A stretch of 64,000 nt of DNA, from positions 124,001 through 188,000 of the forward strand of contig NZ_LVEN01000050.1 in assembly GCF_001686925.1 (NCBI RefSeq), in the 5' to 3' direction. Shown here piece after piece: positions 41,877-51,135 of the stretch. The notes under the pieces are model-generated. The model was not told the origin of the DNA, did not search any database, and saw nothing but the letters and a program-made list of their open reading frames with translations. The translations under genes were made by a program, and so were the position numbers. Every line of letters begins with the position of its first letter. Positions within the stretch are counted from its first letter, which is position 1. Source of the stretch: Flavobacterium piscis. Lineage in GTDB: Bacteria > Bacteroidota > Bacteroidia > Flavobacteriales > Flavobacteriaceae.

Positions 41877-42759
41877 TCCGGTTTTGCTTCACCCTACAGT
41901 TGATGGTTTAAATATTAAACCAGATGGCATATATGTAGATGTTACGTTTGGTGGCGGTGGTCATTCAAAAGAAATTTTGAGACGATTAGGGCCAAACGGA
42001 AAATTATTTGCTTTTGATCAGGATGAAGATGCTCTTGCAAATGCGTTGCCGGATGAACGGTTTACCTTAATAAATGAGAACTTTAGATTTATAAAAAGAT
42101 TTCTGCGTTTTCACGGTGTTAAAAGTGTAGATGGGATTTTGGCTGATTTAGGTGTTTCATCGCATCAGTTTGATGTTCCCGAAAGAGGATTCTCGACAAG
42201 ATTTGATGCCGAACTCGATATGCGGATGAGTCAAAAAAATGATTTAAGTGCTTATCGTGTGGTTAACGAATATGAAGAACAGGATTTACGTCGTGTTTTT
42301 TTTGATTATGGGGAGTTGAAGAACGCACCGCTTTTGGCAAGAACAATTGTAGAAGCAAGAGAGCATTACCCAATTAAAACAACAGACGAACTGAAAGATG
42401 TTTTAGCGAAATTTTTACCTGAAAGAGTAAAAAATAAAATACTGGCTCAGATTTATCAGGCGATTCGAATTGAGGTAAATCAGGAAATGGATGTTTTAAA
42501 AGAATTTATTGAGCAGTCTCTTGAAATTCTTAATCCGGGCGGAAGATTCTCAGTAATCTCTTATCATTCTCTCGAAGACAGACTGGTAAAAAGATTTATA
42601 AAAAACGGAATGTTTGAAGGGGAACCGGAACGCGATTTTTTTGGAAACTTTTCTGTTCCGTATAAAACAATAGGAAAATTAATTGTTCCTGATGATGCTG
42701 AAATCAAAATCAACAATAGAGCAAGAAGTGCAAAATTAAGAATTGCCGAGAAGATATAA
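41863..42759 (+). CDS. rsmH: 16S rRNA (cytosine-1402-N4)-methyltransferase
   Basis: Start at 41863 (MEYHNPVLLHPTVDGL); an ATG four codons upstream (41851) is an alternative, and both overlap the mraZ stop. About 298 residues, SAM-binding TFGGGGHSKEIL, then LADLGVSSHQFD, ERGFSTRFDAELDMRM and SYHSLEDRLVKRFI, all diagnostic of RsmH. It methylates C1402 in the ribosomal P site. It is the second gene of the dcw cluster, as in most bacteria. Confidence 0.96.
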   Translation: MEYHNPVLLHPTVDGLNIKPDGIYVDVTFGGGGHSKEILRRLGPNGKLFAFDQDEDALANALPDERFTLINENFRFIKRFLRFHGVKSVDGILADLGVSSHQFDVPERGFSTRFDAELDMRMSQKNDLSAYRVVNEYEEQDLRRVFFDYGELKNAPLLARTIVEAREHYPIKTTDELKDVLAKFLPERVKNKILAQIYQAIRIEVNQEMDVLKEFIEQSLEILNPGGRFSVISYHSLEDRLVKRFIKNGMFEGEPERDFFGNFSVPYKTIGKLIVPDDAEIKINNRARSAKLRIAEKI

Positions 42760-42775
42760 TATATATAGGTAGAAA

Positions 42776-43123
42776 ATGAAAAGTGGAGTATTTGGCATAT
42801 TAAAAGCAAGATTTCTGTTAAACGATGACGCGGTGAAGAACTGGAGGTTCATTGTTTTTATCATTCTGCTTGCTATACTAATGATTGCCAATACACAGCG
42901 ATACGAACAAAAGGTTTTTGAAATTGCAAAAATAAGCAATGAAGTAAAAGAATTACGATCAGAATTTGTAGATCGCCGTTCAGAATTACAGAAACTAAAA
43001 ATGGAGTCAACAGTAACAAGTGAAATGGAGAAAAAAGATATTCATCCTTCAACTGTTCCTCCGGTTAAAATAGAAGTAACAAAAGAAGAAGAAAAAAGTT
43101 TCTTTAAAAGAATATGGAAGTAG
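42776..43123 (+). CDS. ftsL: FtsL-like division protein
   Basis: 115 residues. A short cytosolic N-terminus, one membrane helix (about 24-40, FIVFIILLAILMIANTQ) and a periplasmic coiled coil (about 43-80, VFEIAKISNEVKELRSEF). The position between rsmH and the ftsI-type PBP and the topology match FtsL, which holds the FtsQLB complex and activates FtsWI. The sequence itself is poorly conserved, so the call relies on context. It overlaps the next gene by 10 bp. Confidence 0.82.
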   Translation: MKSGVFGILKARFLLNDDAVKNWRFIVFIILLAILMIANTQRYEQKVFEIAKISNEVKELRSEFVDRRSELQKLKMESTVTSEMEKKDIHPSTVPPVKIEVTKEEEKSFFKRIWK

Positions 43124-45123
43124 AAGATAAACATATATCCTACAGAATTTACCTCGTAGCAGTTTTCATCTTTGTGATGGCAATTGCTATTGTTGTTAAG
43201 TTAACCAATATTCAATGGGTTGAAGGAGATTATTACAGAAAACTGGCGAAACAGCGTACAGTTAGAAATTTTGTGATTCCGGCCAACAAAGGAAACATTT
43301 ATTCTGCTGACGGAAGTTTATTAGCGACATCGATCCCTAATTATGAAATTCGATTTGATGCCAAAGCACCAAAAACAGAAACTTTTGAGAAGTATATAAA
43401 ATCATTGTCAGATTCATTGGCAACGGTTTTAGATAAACCGGGAAGCTATTTCGAAAAAGAATTAAGAAAAGCTAGAGATAATAAAAATCGTTATTATTTG
43501 ATTGCCAGAAAATTGAGTTATACCGAATATGTAAAAATAAAAGGTTTTCCATTATTCAATTTAGGCGCTTTCAAAGGTGGGATTATAATCGAGCAGGAAA
43601 CTGTTAGAAAACATCCGATAGGGAAAATTGCAGAAAGAACAATCGGTTACGACAAAATCGATCCTGCAACAGGAGTCGAAGTAGGTAAAGGAATCGAGTG
43701 GGCTTTTAAAGATTATCTGAACGGAAAAGACGGCAAGATTTTAAAACAAAAAATTGCAAAAGGCCAATGGAAACCTATTCGTGATTTAAACGAGGTAGAT
43801 CCAATTGATGGTTATGATGTAATCTCGACAATTGATGTTTTTATTCAGGATATTGCACACCATGCTTTATTGAAACAGCTTGAAGAATACGAAGCTGATC
43901 ACGGTTGTGTAGTAGTAATGGAAACAGAAACGGGGCATGTAAAAGCAATTTCGAATTTAGGAAGAGCAGAAGACGGATCGTATTATGAAACTACAAATTA
44001 TGCTGTAGCAGAATCTCATGAGCCGGGATCTACTTTTAAATTAGTCGATTTAATGGCGATTTTAGATGATAAAGTAGCAGATACAAGTACTGTTTTTGAT
44101 AGTCACAACGGACAAGTAAAATATTATGGTCGTTCAGTTACTGATTCGCATAGAGGTGGTTACGGAAAAGTTACATTAGCACGTGGTTTTGAGCTTTCAT
44201 CCAATACAGTAATGGTTCAGGCAGTTTATGATAATTACAAAAGCAATCCATCCAAATTTGTAAATCATATTAAGAGTTATGGATTAGATAAACCATTAGG
44301 ATTGCATTTTAAAGGAGAAGGAAGACCTTATATACCGCAACCTGGAGACAAACACTGGTCAGGTGTTTCACTTCCGTGGATGGCATTTGGATACGGAGTT
44401 TCGGTTACGCCGATGCAGACTTTGGCTTTTTATAATTCAGTGGCCAATAATGGAGTAATGGTGAAGCCACAATTTGTATCAGAAATTAAAGAGTGGAATA
44501 AAACCATTAAAAAGTTTGATGTTGAAGTAATAAATCCAAGAGTTTGTTCGCCGGAAACCATTAAAAAACTGAAAGCAGTTTTAGCGAATGTGGTTAAAAA
44601 AGGAACAGGATCTAAACTGTATTCAAAAGATTTTTCGATGGCGGGTAAAACAGGAACAGCTCAGGTAAATTACGGAGGAAAAGAAGGGAAGTCGGCATTG
44701 TATTACGCATCTTCTTTTGTGGGTTATTTCCCGGCAGATCATCCTAAATATTCTTGTATTGTGGTAGTTCATAAACCAAATACATCAAAAAATAATTATT
44801 ACGGAGCAGACGTTGCAGGACCGGTTTTTAAAAGAATCGCCCAAAAAATATTTACAGATGCACCTTCGACAAATAAAATTAAAAAACTGGATTCTAAAAT
44901 TTCAAAACAAGAGATTAGTTACGAAAAGTACGATATAGAATCCAGAAAAAAATCAAGTCAAATTCCTGATTTAAAAGGAATGCCAGGAATGGATGCCATT
45001 GCTTTACTGGAAAATTTAGGTTTAAAAGTAAAGGTAAACGGAGTAGGGAAAGTAAAAAAACAGTCTTTGCAGGCTGGACAAAATATTAGTAAAAACACAA
45101 CAATAGTATTAGAATTATCGTGA
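43114..45123 (+). CDS. ftsI: Division-specific transpeptidase (PBP3-type, FtsI) with PASTA domain
   Basis: 669 residues. One N-terminal membrane helix, a PBP dimerisation domain (about 50-230), then the transpeptidase domain with SxxK motif PGSTFK (Ser near 307), SxN motif SSN near 363 and KTGT near 512. A C-terminal PASTA-like domain starts at about 615 (IPDLKGMPGMDAIALLENLGL). It cross-links septal peptidoglycan together with FtsW. The stop overlaps the murE GTG start by 4 bp (GTGA). Confidence 0.95.
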   Translation: MEVEDKHISYRIYLVAVFIFVMAIAIVVKLTNIQWVEGDYYRKLAKQRTVRNFVIPANKGNIYSADGSLLATSIPNYEIRFDAKAPKTETFEKYIKSLSDSLATVLDKPGSYFEKELRKARDNKNRYYLIARKLSYTEYVKIKGFPLFNLGAFKGGIIIEQETVRKHPIGKIAERTIGYDKIDPATGVEVGKGIEWAFKDYLNGKDGKILKQKIAKGQWKPIRDLNEVDPIDGYDVISTIDVFIQDIAHHALLKQLEEYEADHGCVVVMETETGHVKAISNLGRAEDGSYYETTNYAVAESHEPGSTFKLVDLMAILDDKVADTSTVFDSHNGQVKYYGRSVTDSHRGGYGKVTLARGFELSSNTVMVQAVYDNYKSNPSKFVNHIKSYGLDKPLGLHFKGEGRPYIPQPGDKHWSGVSLPWMAFGYGVSVTPMQTLAFYNSVANNGVMVKPQFVSEIKEWNKTIKKFDVEVINPRVCSPETIKKLKAVLANVVKKGTGSKLYSKDFSMAGKTGTAQVNYGGKEGKSALYYASSFVGYFPADHPKYSCIVVVHKPNTSKNNYYGADVAGPVFKRIAQKIFTDAPSTNKIKKLDSKISKQEISYEKYDIESRKKSSQIPDLKGMPGMDAIALLENLGLKVKVNGVGKVKKQSLQAGQNISKNTTIVLELS

Positions 45124-46583
45124 AAATACTGAAAGACATATTATATAAAGTAGCTATTGAGTCTGTAACAGGTTCGACAGAAATCGACATACATAAAATT
45201 GATTTTGATTCAAGAAAAATTGAAGAAAAAGATGTTTTTGTAGCGATTCGTGGATCCCTTTCTGATGGTCATGATTATATAGAAAAAGCGATTCAATTAG
45301 GTGCTGTTGCAGTGATTTGCGATACGCTGCCTGAAAATATTGAAAAAGGAATTACTTATATTAAAGTAAAAGATACGAATACCGCTTTGGCTTTTATGGC
45401 GGCTAATTATTTTGGAAATCCTTCAGAAAAATTAAAATTAGTTGGCGTAACAGGTACAAACGGAAAAACAACAATTGCTTCATTATTGTTTCAGTTGTTT
45501 CAAAAAGCAGGATTTAAAGTTGGTTTATTATCAACTGTAAAAATCATGGTGGATGAGACTGAATATAAAGCAACGCATACAACACCGGATTCAATAACCA
45601 TCAATCATTATTTAAATGAAATGATTGAAGCCGGAGTAACGCATTGTTTTATGGAGGTAAGTTCACACGGAATTCACCAAAAACGTACAGAAGCGTTGCA
45701 TTTTGTGGGTGGAGTTTTTACAAATCTTTCTCACGATCATTTAGATTATCATCCAACGTTCGCGGAATACAGAGATGTAAAAAAATCATTTTTTGATTCG
45801 TTGCCCAAAACAGCTTTTGCATTATCAAACATCGATGATAAAAATGGAACTGTGATGTTACAAAATACGGTTGCCAGAAAATTTACATACGCCTTAAAAT
45901 CGTATGCTGATTTCAAAGCTACAATATTAGAAAGCCAACTGTCAGGTTTATTATTAAAAGTAAATGATAATGAAGTTTGGGTAAAATTGATCGGAACTTT
46001 TAATGCTTACAACGTTTTGGCCATTTACGGAACTGCTGTAGAATTAGGAATGGATAGTCTTGAAGCACTAAGATTATTGTCTGATTTAGAGAGCGTTTCA
46101 GGGCGCTTTCAATATATTGTTTCAGAGGGGAATATTACAGCTATTGTAGATTATGCACATACTCCGGATGCTTTGGATAATGTTTTAAAAACGATAGGAG
46201 ATATCCGTACTAAAAACGAGCAATTGATAACAGTTGTGGGCTGTGGCGGAAACAGAGATAAAACAAAAAGGCCAATTATGGCTAAAATAGCTACGGATCT
46301 TAGTGATAAAGCAATTTTAACTTCTGATAATCCAAGAAATGAAGATCCTGAAGTGATTCTGGATGAAATGGAAAAAGGTGTTGAAGCCCATAATTACAAA
46401 AAAGTACTGAGAATTACCGACAGAAAACAGGCCATAAAAACGGCTTGTCAATTGGCTCAGCCAAATGATATTATTTTAATTGCCGGTAAAGGTCATGAAA
46501 CGTATCAGGAAATAAATGGTGTTCGTCATCATTTTGATGATATGGAAACTGTAAAAGAAATTTTAAATCAACTAAATAAATAA
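45120..46583 (+). CDS. murE: UDP-MurNAc-tripeptide synthetase (meso-DAP adding)
   Basis: 487 residues starting with GTG, overlapping the ftsI stop. ATP-binding GVTGTNGKTT near residues 109-118; the lysine and His region VSSHGIHQKR; and TSDNPRNEDP near 402, where the DNPR motif indicates meso-diaminopimelate as the amino acid added. AGKGHETYQ is near the C-terminus. Cytosolic step of peptidoglycan precursor synthesis. murF and ddl, which follow in E. coli, are not in this cluster. Confidence 0.96.
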   Translation: MKILKDILYKVAIESVTGSTEIDIHKIDFDSRKIEEKDVFVAIRGSLSDGHDYIEKAIQLGAVAVICDTLPENIEKGITYIKVKDTNTALAFMAANYFGNPSEKLKLVGVTGTNGKTTIASLLFQLFQKAGFKVGLLSTVKIMVDETEYKATHTTPDSITINHYLNEMIEAGVTHCFMEVSSHGIHQKRTEALHFVGGVFTNLSHDHLDYHPTFAEYRDVKKSFFDSLPKTAFALSNIDDKNGTVMLQNTVARKFTYALKSYADFKATILESQLSGLLLKVNDNEVWVKLIGTFNAYNVLAIYGTAVELGMDSLEALRLLSDLESVSGRFQYIVSEGNITAIVDYAHTPDALDNVLKTIGDIRTKNEQLITVVGCGGNRDKTKRPIMAKIATDLSDKAILTSDNPRNEDPEVILDEMEKGVEAHNYKKVLRITDRKQAIKTACQLAQPNDIILIAGKGHETYQEINGVRHHFDDMETVKEILNQLNK

Positions 46584-46589
46584 TTAATC

Positions 46590-46660
46590 AATTTAAATTC
46601 TAAAATACCACAGAACAAAATTGGAATTTGGAATTTCAACATTGGAATTTAAAATAAAGA
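46590..46660. repeat. TTGGAATTT-type spacer repeat
   Basis: The murE-mraY spacer contains three TTGGAATTT words, the same word found around 38690-38776 and 39505-39600. Confidence 0.5.
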
Positions 46661-46663
46661 AAT

Positions 46664-47890
46664 ATGCTATACTATTTATTTGAATACTTGAGAAAAACAT
46701 TAGATATGCCAGGGGCTGGTGTTTTTCAGTACATCACTTTTAGATCAGCTTTAGCATTTATGCTTTCGTTACTTCTGTCAACAATTTACGGAAAAAGAAT
46801 TATTAATTTTTTACGTAGACAACAAGTTGGTGAAACAGTTCGTGAGCTTGGTCTTGCAGGTCAGAATGAAAAAGCCGGAACGCCAACAATGGGTGGACTG
46901 ATTATCATTTTTGCAACTCTTGTACCCGTGTTGTTGTTTGCTCGTTTACAAAACATCTATATAGTATTGCTTATCGTAACCACATTATGGATGGGAACCA
47001 TTGGTTTTGTTGATGATTATATCAAGATATTCAAAAAAGATAAACAAGGTCTTAAAGGAATTTTTAAAGTTATTGGTCAGGTAGGTTTAGGTCTTATTGT
47101 AGGAACGGTACTTTATTTTAATCCTGCTGTTACTGTAAGAACTGATACAGGTTATAGCGGAGGAGTAAAAGCATCTTCGTCGATAGTTATGCCTGCACAA
47201 ATTGAGGAAAAGTCTACAGCAACGACAATTCCTTTTGTAAAAAATAATGAATTTGATTACGCAGAATTATTGGCCTGGACTGGTGAAGGATATGAAAAAT
47301 GGGCTTGGTTAATTTTTATTCCAGTGGTTATTTTTATTATCACAGCGGTTTCAAACGGAGCTAATTTAACAGACGGAATCGATGGTCTCGCTGCAGGAAC
47401 TTCGGCAATTTCAGTCTTGGCGCTCGGGATATTTACTTTTGTTTCCGGTAATATTATTTTTTCTAATTATCTGAATATAATGTACATCCCCAATTCGGGA
47501 GAGATGACTGTATTTATATCCGCATTTGTTGGGGCGCTAATTGGTTTTCTTTGGTACAATTCCTTTCCCGCATCTGTGTTTATGGGAGATACAGGAAGTT
47601 TAACGATTGGAGGAATCATTGCCGTTTTAGCCATTGCTGTTCGTAAAGAAATATTGATTGTATTATTCTGTGGAATTTTCCTTGCAGAAAGTGCTTCGGT
47701 GATTATTCAGGTAGCTTATTTTAAATATACGAAAAGACGTTTTGGCGAAGGCCGAAGAATTTTTCTGATGTCGCCATTGCACCATCATTATCAAAAGAAA
47801 GGATACCACGAAAGTAAAATCGTAACCCGTTTTTGGATTGTTGCAATAATGTTAGCCATATTATCAATTGTTACTTTAAAATTAAGATAG
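46664..47890 (+). CDS. mraY: Phospho-MurNAc-pentapeptide transferase
   Basis: 408 residues with about ten membrane helices. It makes lipid I on undecaprenyl phosphate. Signature motifs: KAGTPTMGG, GFVDDYIKIFKKDKQGL, NLTDGIDGLAAG, FMGDTGSLTIGG and MSPLHHHYQKKG. A longer loop (about 150-195, with VKASSSIVMPAQ) is an insertion relative to E. coli MraY (360 residues), and is usual in Bacteroidota. It is followed by the four-helix-bundle insert rather than directly by murD. Confidence 0.96.
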   Translation: MLYYLFEYLRKTLDMPGAGVFQYITFRSALAFMLSLLLSTIYGKRIINFLRRQQVGETVRELGLAGQNEKAGTPTMGGLIIIFATLVPVLLFARLQNIYIVLLIVTTLWMGTIGFVDDYIKIFKKDKQGLKGIFKVIGQVGLGLIVGTVLYFNPAVTVRTDTGYSGGVKASSSIVMPAQIEEKSTATTIPFVKNNEFDYAELLAWTGEGYEKWAWLIFIPVVIFIITAVSNGANLTDGIDGLAAGTSAISVLALGIFTFVSGNIIFSNYLNIMYIPNSGEMTVFISAFVGALIGFLWYNSFPASVFMGDTGSLTIGGIIAVLAIAVRKEILIVLFCGIFLAESASVIIQVAYFKYTKRRFGEGRRIFLMSPLHHHYQKKGYHESKIVTRFWIVAIMLAILSIVTLKLR

Positions 47891-47896
47891 AGTTTT

Positions 47897-47927
47897 AATT
47901 AAAAATTGAGAATTAAAAATTAAAAAT
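47897..47927. repeat. Left 31-bp inverted repeat of the four-helix-bundle cassette
   Basis: An exact inverted copy of 48322-48352. Composed of AATTAAAAATTGAG, AATTAAAAAT and TTAAAAAT words. It begins 7 bp after the mraY stop. Confidence 0.9.
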
Positions 47928-47942
47928 TGTGTGTTTGGGTAG

Positions 47943-48296
47943 ATGAAGGAGAATATTATTCAAGAGAAGTCATTTCTCTTTGCGGTTAGAGTAGTCAATT
48001 TATATAAATACCTAACTGATACAAAAAAGGAGTTTGTTTTAAGTAAACAACTTTTAAGATCGGGGACTTCAATTGGAGCAAACATTGAAGAGTCGATTGG
48101 AGGACGTTCTGATAAAGAGTTTCTGTTTAAGCTTGAGATTTCATATAAAGAAGCCAGAGAAACGATTTATTGGTTGAAATTATTGAAAGCAACAGATTAT
48201 ATTTCTGCAAATGAGTTCGAAAGTGTTCATAAAGAAGCAGAAGAAATATGTAAAATATTAGCGAAAATTATAATAACCCTAAAAGGGAAAACGTGA
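47943..48296 (+). CDS. Four-helix-bundle protein (23S rRNA IVS family, PF05635-like)
   Basis: 117 residues, all helical. The family core LLRSGTSIGANIEESIGGRSDKEFL lies at residues 37-61, with SYKEARETIYWLKLL following. Relatives are encoded in intervening sequences of bacterial 23S rRNA genes, and more distantly the Avd proteins of diversity-generating retroelements have this fold; their function is nucleic-acid related but poorly known. Here the gene is inside the dcw cluster between mraY and murD, enclosed by a perfect 31-bp inverted repeat, so it looks inserted. No reverse transcriptase is near. Confidence 0.92.
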   Translation: MKENIIQEKSFLFAVRVVNLYKYLTDTKKEFVLSKQLLRSGTSIGANIEESIGGRSDKEFLFKLEISYKEARETIYWLKLLKATDYISANEFESVHKEAEEICKILAKIIITLKGKT

Positions 48297-48321
48297 TGGA
48301 ATTAGAAACTTTATATGTTAG

Positions 48322-48352
48322 ATTTTTAATTTTTAATTCTCAATTTTTAATT
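48322..48352. repeat. Right 31-bp inverted repeat of the four-helix-bundle cassette
   Basis: Perfect inverse of 47897-47927. It ends 8 bp before the murD ATG. Confidence 0.9.
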
Positions 48353-48360
48353 TATAAAGT

Positions 48361-49692
48361 ATGAGGTTAGTAGTACTTGGTGGAGGAGAAAGTGGCGTTG
48401 GAACGGCTATTCTCGGAAAAAAACAAGGATATGAGGTTTTCGTATCTGATTTTGGAAAAATAAAGGAGAGCTATAAAGAAGTTCTTATCATTAATAAAAT
48501 TGCTTGGGAAGAAGAAAAACATACCGAAGACCTGATTTTAAATGCCGACGTGGTTATGAAAAGTCCGGGAATTCCAGAGAAATCTCCCATAGTACAAAAA
48601 CTGATCGCTGCCGGAATTAAAGTCATTTCGGAAATTGAGTTCGCTAAACCTTTTACAGAAGCATTGACTATCGGGATTACAGGTAGTAACGGTAAAACCA
48701 CCACTACGATGTTAACGCATCACTTGTTAAAGTCTGCCGGTTTGAATGTAGGTTTAGGAGGAAACATCGGAAAAAGTTTTGCCTGGCAGGTTGCCGAAAA
48801 TAAATACGATGCCTATGTTCTTGAATTAAGCAGTTTTCAGCTCGACGGAATTATAGATTACAGGCCGGATATTGCCATAATTACGAATATCAGTCCGGAT
48901 CATTTAGACCGGTACGAATATAAATATCAAAAGTATATCGATTCAAAGTTTCGAATAACAATGAATCAGACCGAAAGCGATTATCTTATTTACGATGCAG
49001 ATGATGAGGCAATTGCAGAATGGTTAAAAAACAACACAACAAAAGCAAAATTAATTCCTTTTTCATTGACTGAAAAATTTGATGAAGGGGCTTCTATAAA
49101 TAACAACAAAATGGAAATAAAGATCAACCAAGAAGAGTTTACAATGGAAACAGAATACATTGCGTTAGAAGGAAAACATAACATGAAAAACGCAATGGCA
49201 GCAAGCTCTGTAGCGAAATTGATGCAAATTAGAAACGCAACAATCCGCGAAAGTTTATCTAATTTTCAAGGTGTTGAACACCGTTTAGAAAAAGTTTTAA
49301 AAATTCAGAATGTACAATACATCAACGATTCAAAAGCAACAAATGTAAACGCTACTTTCTTTGCTTTAGACAGCATGAATGTGCCAACCGTTTGGATTGT
49401 TGGGGGTGTTGATAAAGGAAACGATTACAACGAATTGATGTCATTGGTTCGTGAAAAAGTAAAAGCTATTATTTGTCTTGGAGTTGATAATCATAAAATC
49501 ATCAATGCTTTCGGAAATGTAGTAGATATCATGGTAGAAGTAAATAACATGAACGATGCCGTGAAAACTGCACAGCGTTTAACAGAAAAAGGCGATGCTG
49601 TTTTATTATCTCCAGCCTGTGCAAGTTTCGATTTGTTCGAAAACTACGAAGATCGCGGAAAACAATTCAAACAAGCAGTACATAACTTGTAA
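48361..49692 (+). CDS. murD: UDP-MurNAc-L-alanine:D-glutamate ligase
   Basis: 443 residues. The Rossmann-like N-terminus has VVLGGGESGVG; the ATP loop TGSNGKTTTTML is near residue 107; then ELSSFQLD, NISPDHLDRY, HRLEKV and NDSKATNVNATFFALDS, and LSPACASFDLFENYEDRG at the C-terminus, all diagnostic of MurD. It adds D-Glu to UDP-MurNAc-Ala. Its start follows the right arm of the inverted repeat, so its ribosome binding region is close to a potential RNA stem. Confidence 0.96.
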   Translation: MRLVVLGGGESGVGTAILGKKQGYEVFVSDFGKIKESYKEVLIINKIAWEEEKHTEDLILNADVVMKSPGIPEKSPIVQKLIAAGIKVISEIEFAKPFTEALTIGITGSNGKTTTTMLTHHLLKSAGLNVGLGGNIGKSFAWQVAENKYDAYVLELSSFQLDGIIDYRPDIAIITNISPDHLDRYEYKYQKYIDSKFRITMNQTESDYLIYDADDEAIAEWLKNNTTKAKLIPFSLTEKFDEGASINNNKMEIKINQEEFTMETEYIALEGKHNMKNAMAASSVAKLMQIRNATIRESLSNFQGVEHRLEKVLKIQNVQYINDSKATNVNATFFALDSMNVPTVWIVGGVDKGNDYNELMSLVREKVKAIICLGVDNHKIINAFGNVVDIMVEVNNMNDAVKTAQRLTEKGDAVLLSPACASFDLFENYEDRGKQFKQAVHNL

Positions 49693-49704
49693 AAAATAGT
49701 CTCA

Positions 49705-49763
49705 AGTTTCAGGTTTCACGTTATGTGGGAACCTGAAACTAAAAACAAGAAAAACCTGAAACT
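49705..49763. repeat. GTTTCAGGTT / AACCTGAAAC repeats in the murD-ftsW spacer
   Basis: Hairpin arms 49706-49715 and 49730-49739, then a second AACCTGAAAC at 49753-49762 ending just before the ftsW ATG. Confidence 0.75.
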
Positions 49764-49769
49764 AAAAAC

Positions 49770-51089
49770 ATGAAGGAATTAGTAAACAAATTAAAAGGAG
49801 ATAGGGTAATATGGTCATTCGTGGCTTTATTGGCGTTGTTTTCGTTTATGCCTGTTTTTAGTGCGAGTAGTAATTTGGCTTATATAGGTCACGGAACCGG
49901 TAACACACTTGGGTATCTGGTAAAACATTTGGCTCACATTTGTATTGGTTTCCTTATTATTTATTGGGTACACAGGATTCCGTATCATTATTTTAGAGCA
50001 ATTTCAAAAATAGCATTGCCAGTAGTTTGGTTCTTGCTTTTGTACACATTGTTAAAGGGAACTGTAATTGCGGGAGCAAATGCAAGTCGTTGGATTCAGG
50101 TACCATTTATTGGTATTACGTTTCAAACCTCGACTTTGGCGGCTAGTATATTGTTTATTTATGTTGCGCGTTATTTGTCAAAAACAAGAGAAGAAAATGA
50201 GCCGTTTCAAACGTCATTAATACAGCTTTGGTTACCTGTTTTTATAACATTAGCGTTGATATTACCAGCTAACTTTTCGACCACAGCGTTGATATTTTCG
50301 ATGGTAATTATGTTGACGTTTATTGGTAGGTATCCGCTAAAGTATATTGGTTTTATCATTGGTTCAGGAATCGGAATGTTGTTGTTTTTCCTTTTGGTGG
50401 CGAAAGCTTTTCCGGATTCTAGATTCTTCAGCAGGGTGTCCACTTGGGAAAGTCGTATTATGAACTTTACCACAGATAAACCGGATGAAGACGATTACCA
50501 AATCGAAAAAGCAAAAATTGCAATTGCATCAGGAAAACTGGGCGGATTAGGACCGGGGAAAAGTGTTCAGAAAAACTTTTTACCACAATCATCTTCAGAT
50601 TTTATTTATGCGATTATTGTCGAAGAATATGGTTTGGTTGGCGGAGTAGCTATTTTGGTTTTATACTTATTACTGTTGTTCAGGTTTGTAATTGCATCGC
50701 ACAAAGCTAACACGCTATTTGGGAAGTTAGTCGTCGTTGGGTTAGGTTTTCCGATGATATTTCAGGCGATGATCAATATGGCAGTTGCAGTAGAATTATT
50801 ACCGGTAACCGGACAAACTCTTCCGCTTATTAGTAGTGGAGGTAGTTCCATCTGGATGACGTGTTTCTCTCTTGGCATTATCATTAGCGTAACGAAAAAA
50901 GAAGAAGAAATCGCAGAAGAACAGGAAGAAAAAGAAAGAAGAAAAGAAGCGCTTCAGCGATTAATTGATAAAGAACTGGCCGAAGAAGATTTGGTTCATA
51001 ATGAAAAAGAATCGGTTTATGAAGAAGAAGGGATGTATTCGATAGAAGATAATTCCAGAAATCCGATGAATGCAGTTTTGAATAAGTAA
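49770..51089 (+). CDS. ftsW: Lipid II polymerase of the divisome (SEDS family)
   Basis: 439 residues with about ten membrane helices. SEDS landmarks: GANASRWIQVPF, IASGKLGGLGPGKSVQKNFLPQSSSDFIYAIIVEEYG, and the late ISSGGSSIWMTC. It polymerises septal glycan with the FtsI-type PBP encoded in the same cluster. The cytosolic C-terminal tail from about residue 375 is highly charged (EEEIAEEQEEKERRKEALQR) and longer than in E. coli, perhaps a docking site. Confidence 0.93.
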   Translation: MKELVNKLKGDRVIWSFVALLALFSFMPVFSASSNLAYIGHGTGNTLGYLVKHLAHICIGFLIIYWVHRIPYHYFRAISKIALPVVWFLLLYTLLKGTVIAGANASRWIQVPFIGITFQTSTLAASILFIYVARYLSKTREENEPFQTSLIQLWLPVFITLALILPANFSTTALIFSMVIMLTFIGRYPLKYIGFIIGSGIGMLLFFLLVAKAFPDSRFFSRVSTWESRIMNFTTDKPDEDDYQIEKAKIAIASGKLGGLGPGKSVQKNFLPQSSSDFIYAIIVEEYGLVGGVAILVLYLLLLFRFVIASHKANTLFGKLVVVGLGFPMIFQAMINMAVAVELLPVTGQTLPLISSGGSSIWMTCFSLGIIISVTKKEEEIAEEQEEKERRKEALQRLIDKELAEEDLVHNEKESVYEEEGMYSIEDNSRNPMNAVLNK

Positions 51090-51135
51090 AAAAAAGAATA
51101 CAAATAGTTTTTTAAAGCGAATAACTTTTAAAAAT

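Noticed and set aside
47943..48296. Accessory protein of a diversity-generating retroelement
   Set aside because: No reverse transcriptase, template repeat or variable repeat is visible in the window.
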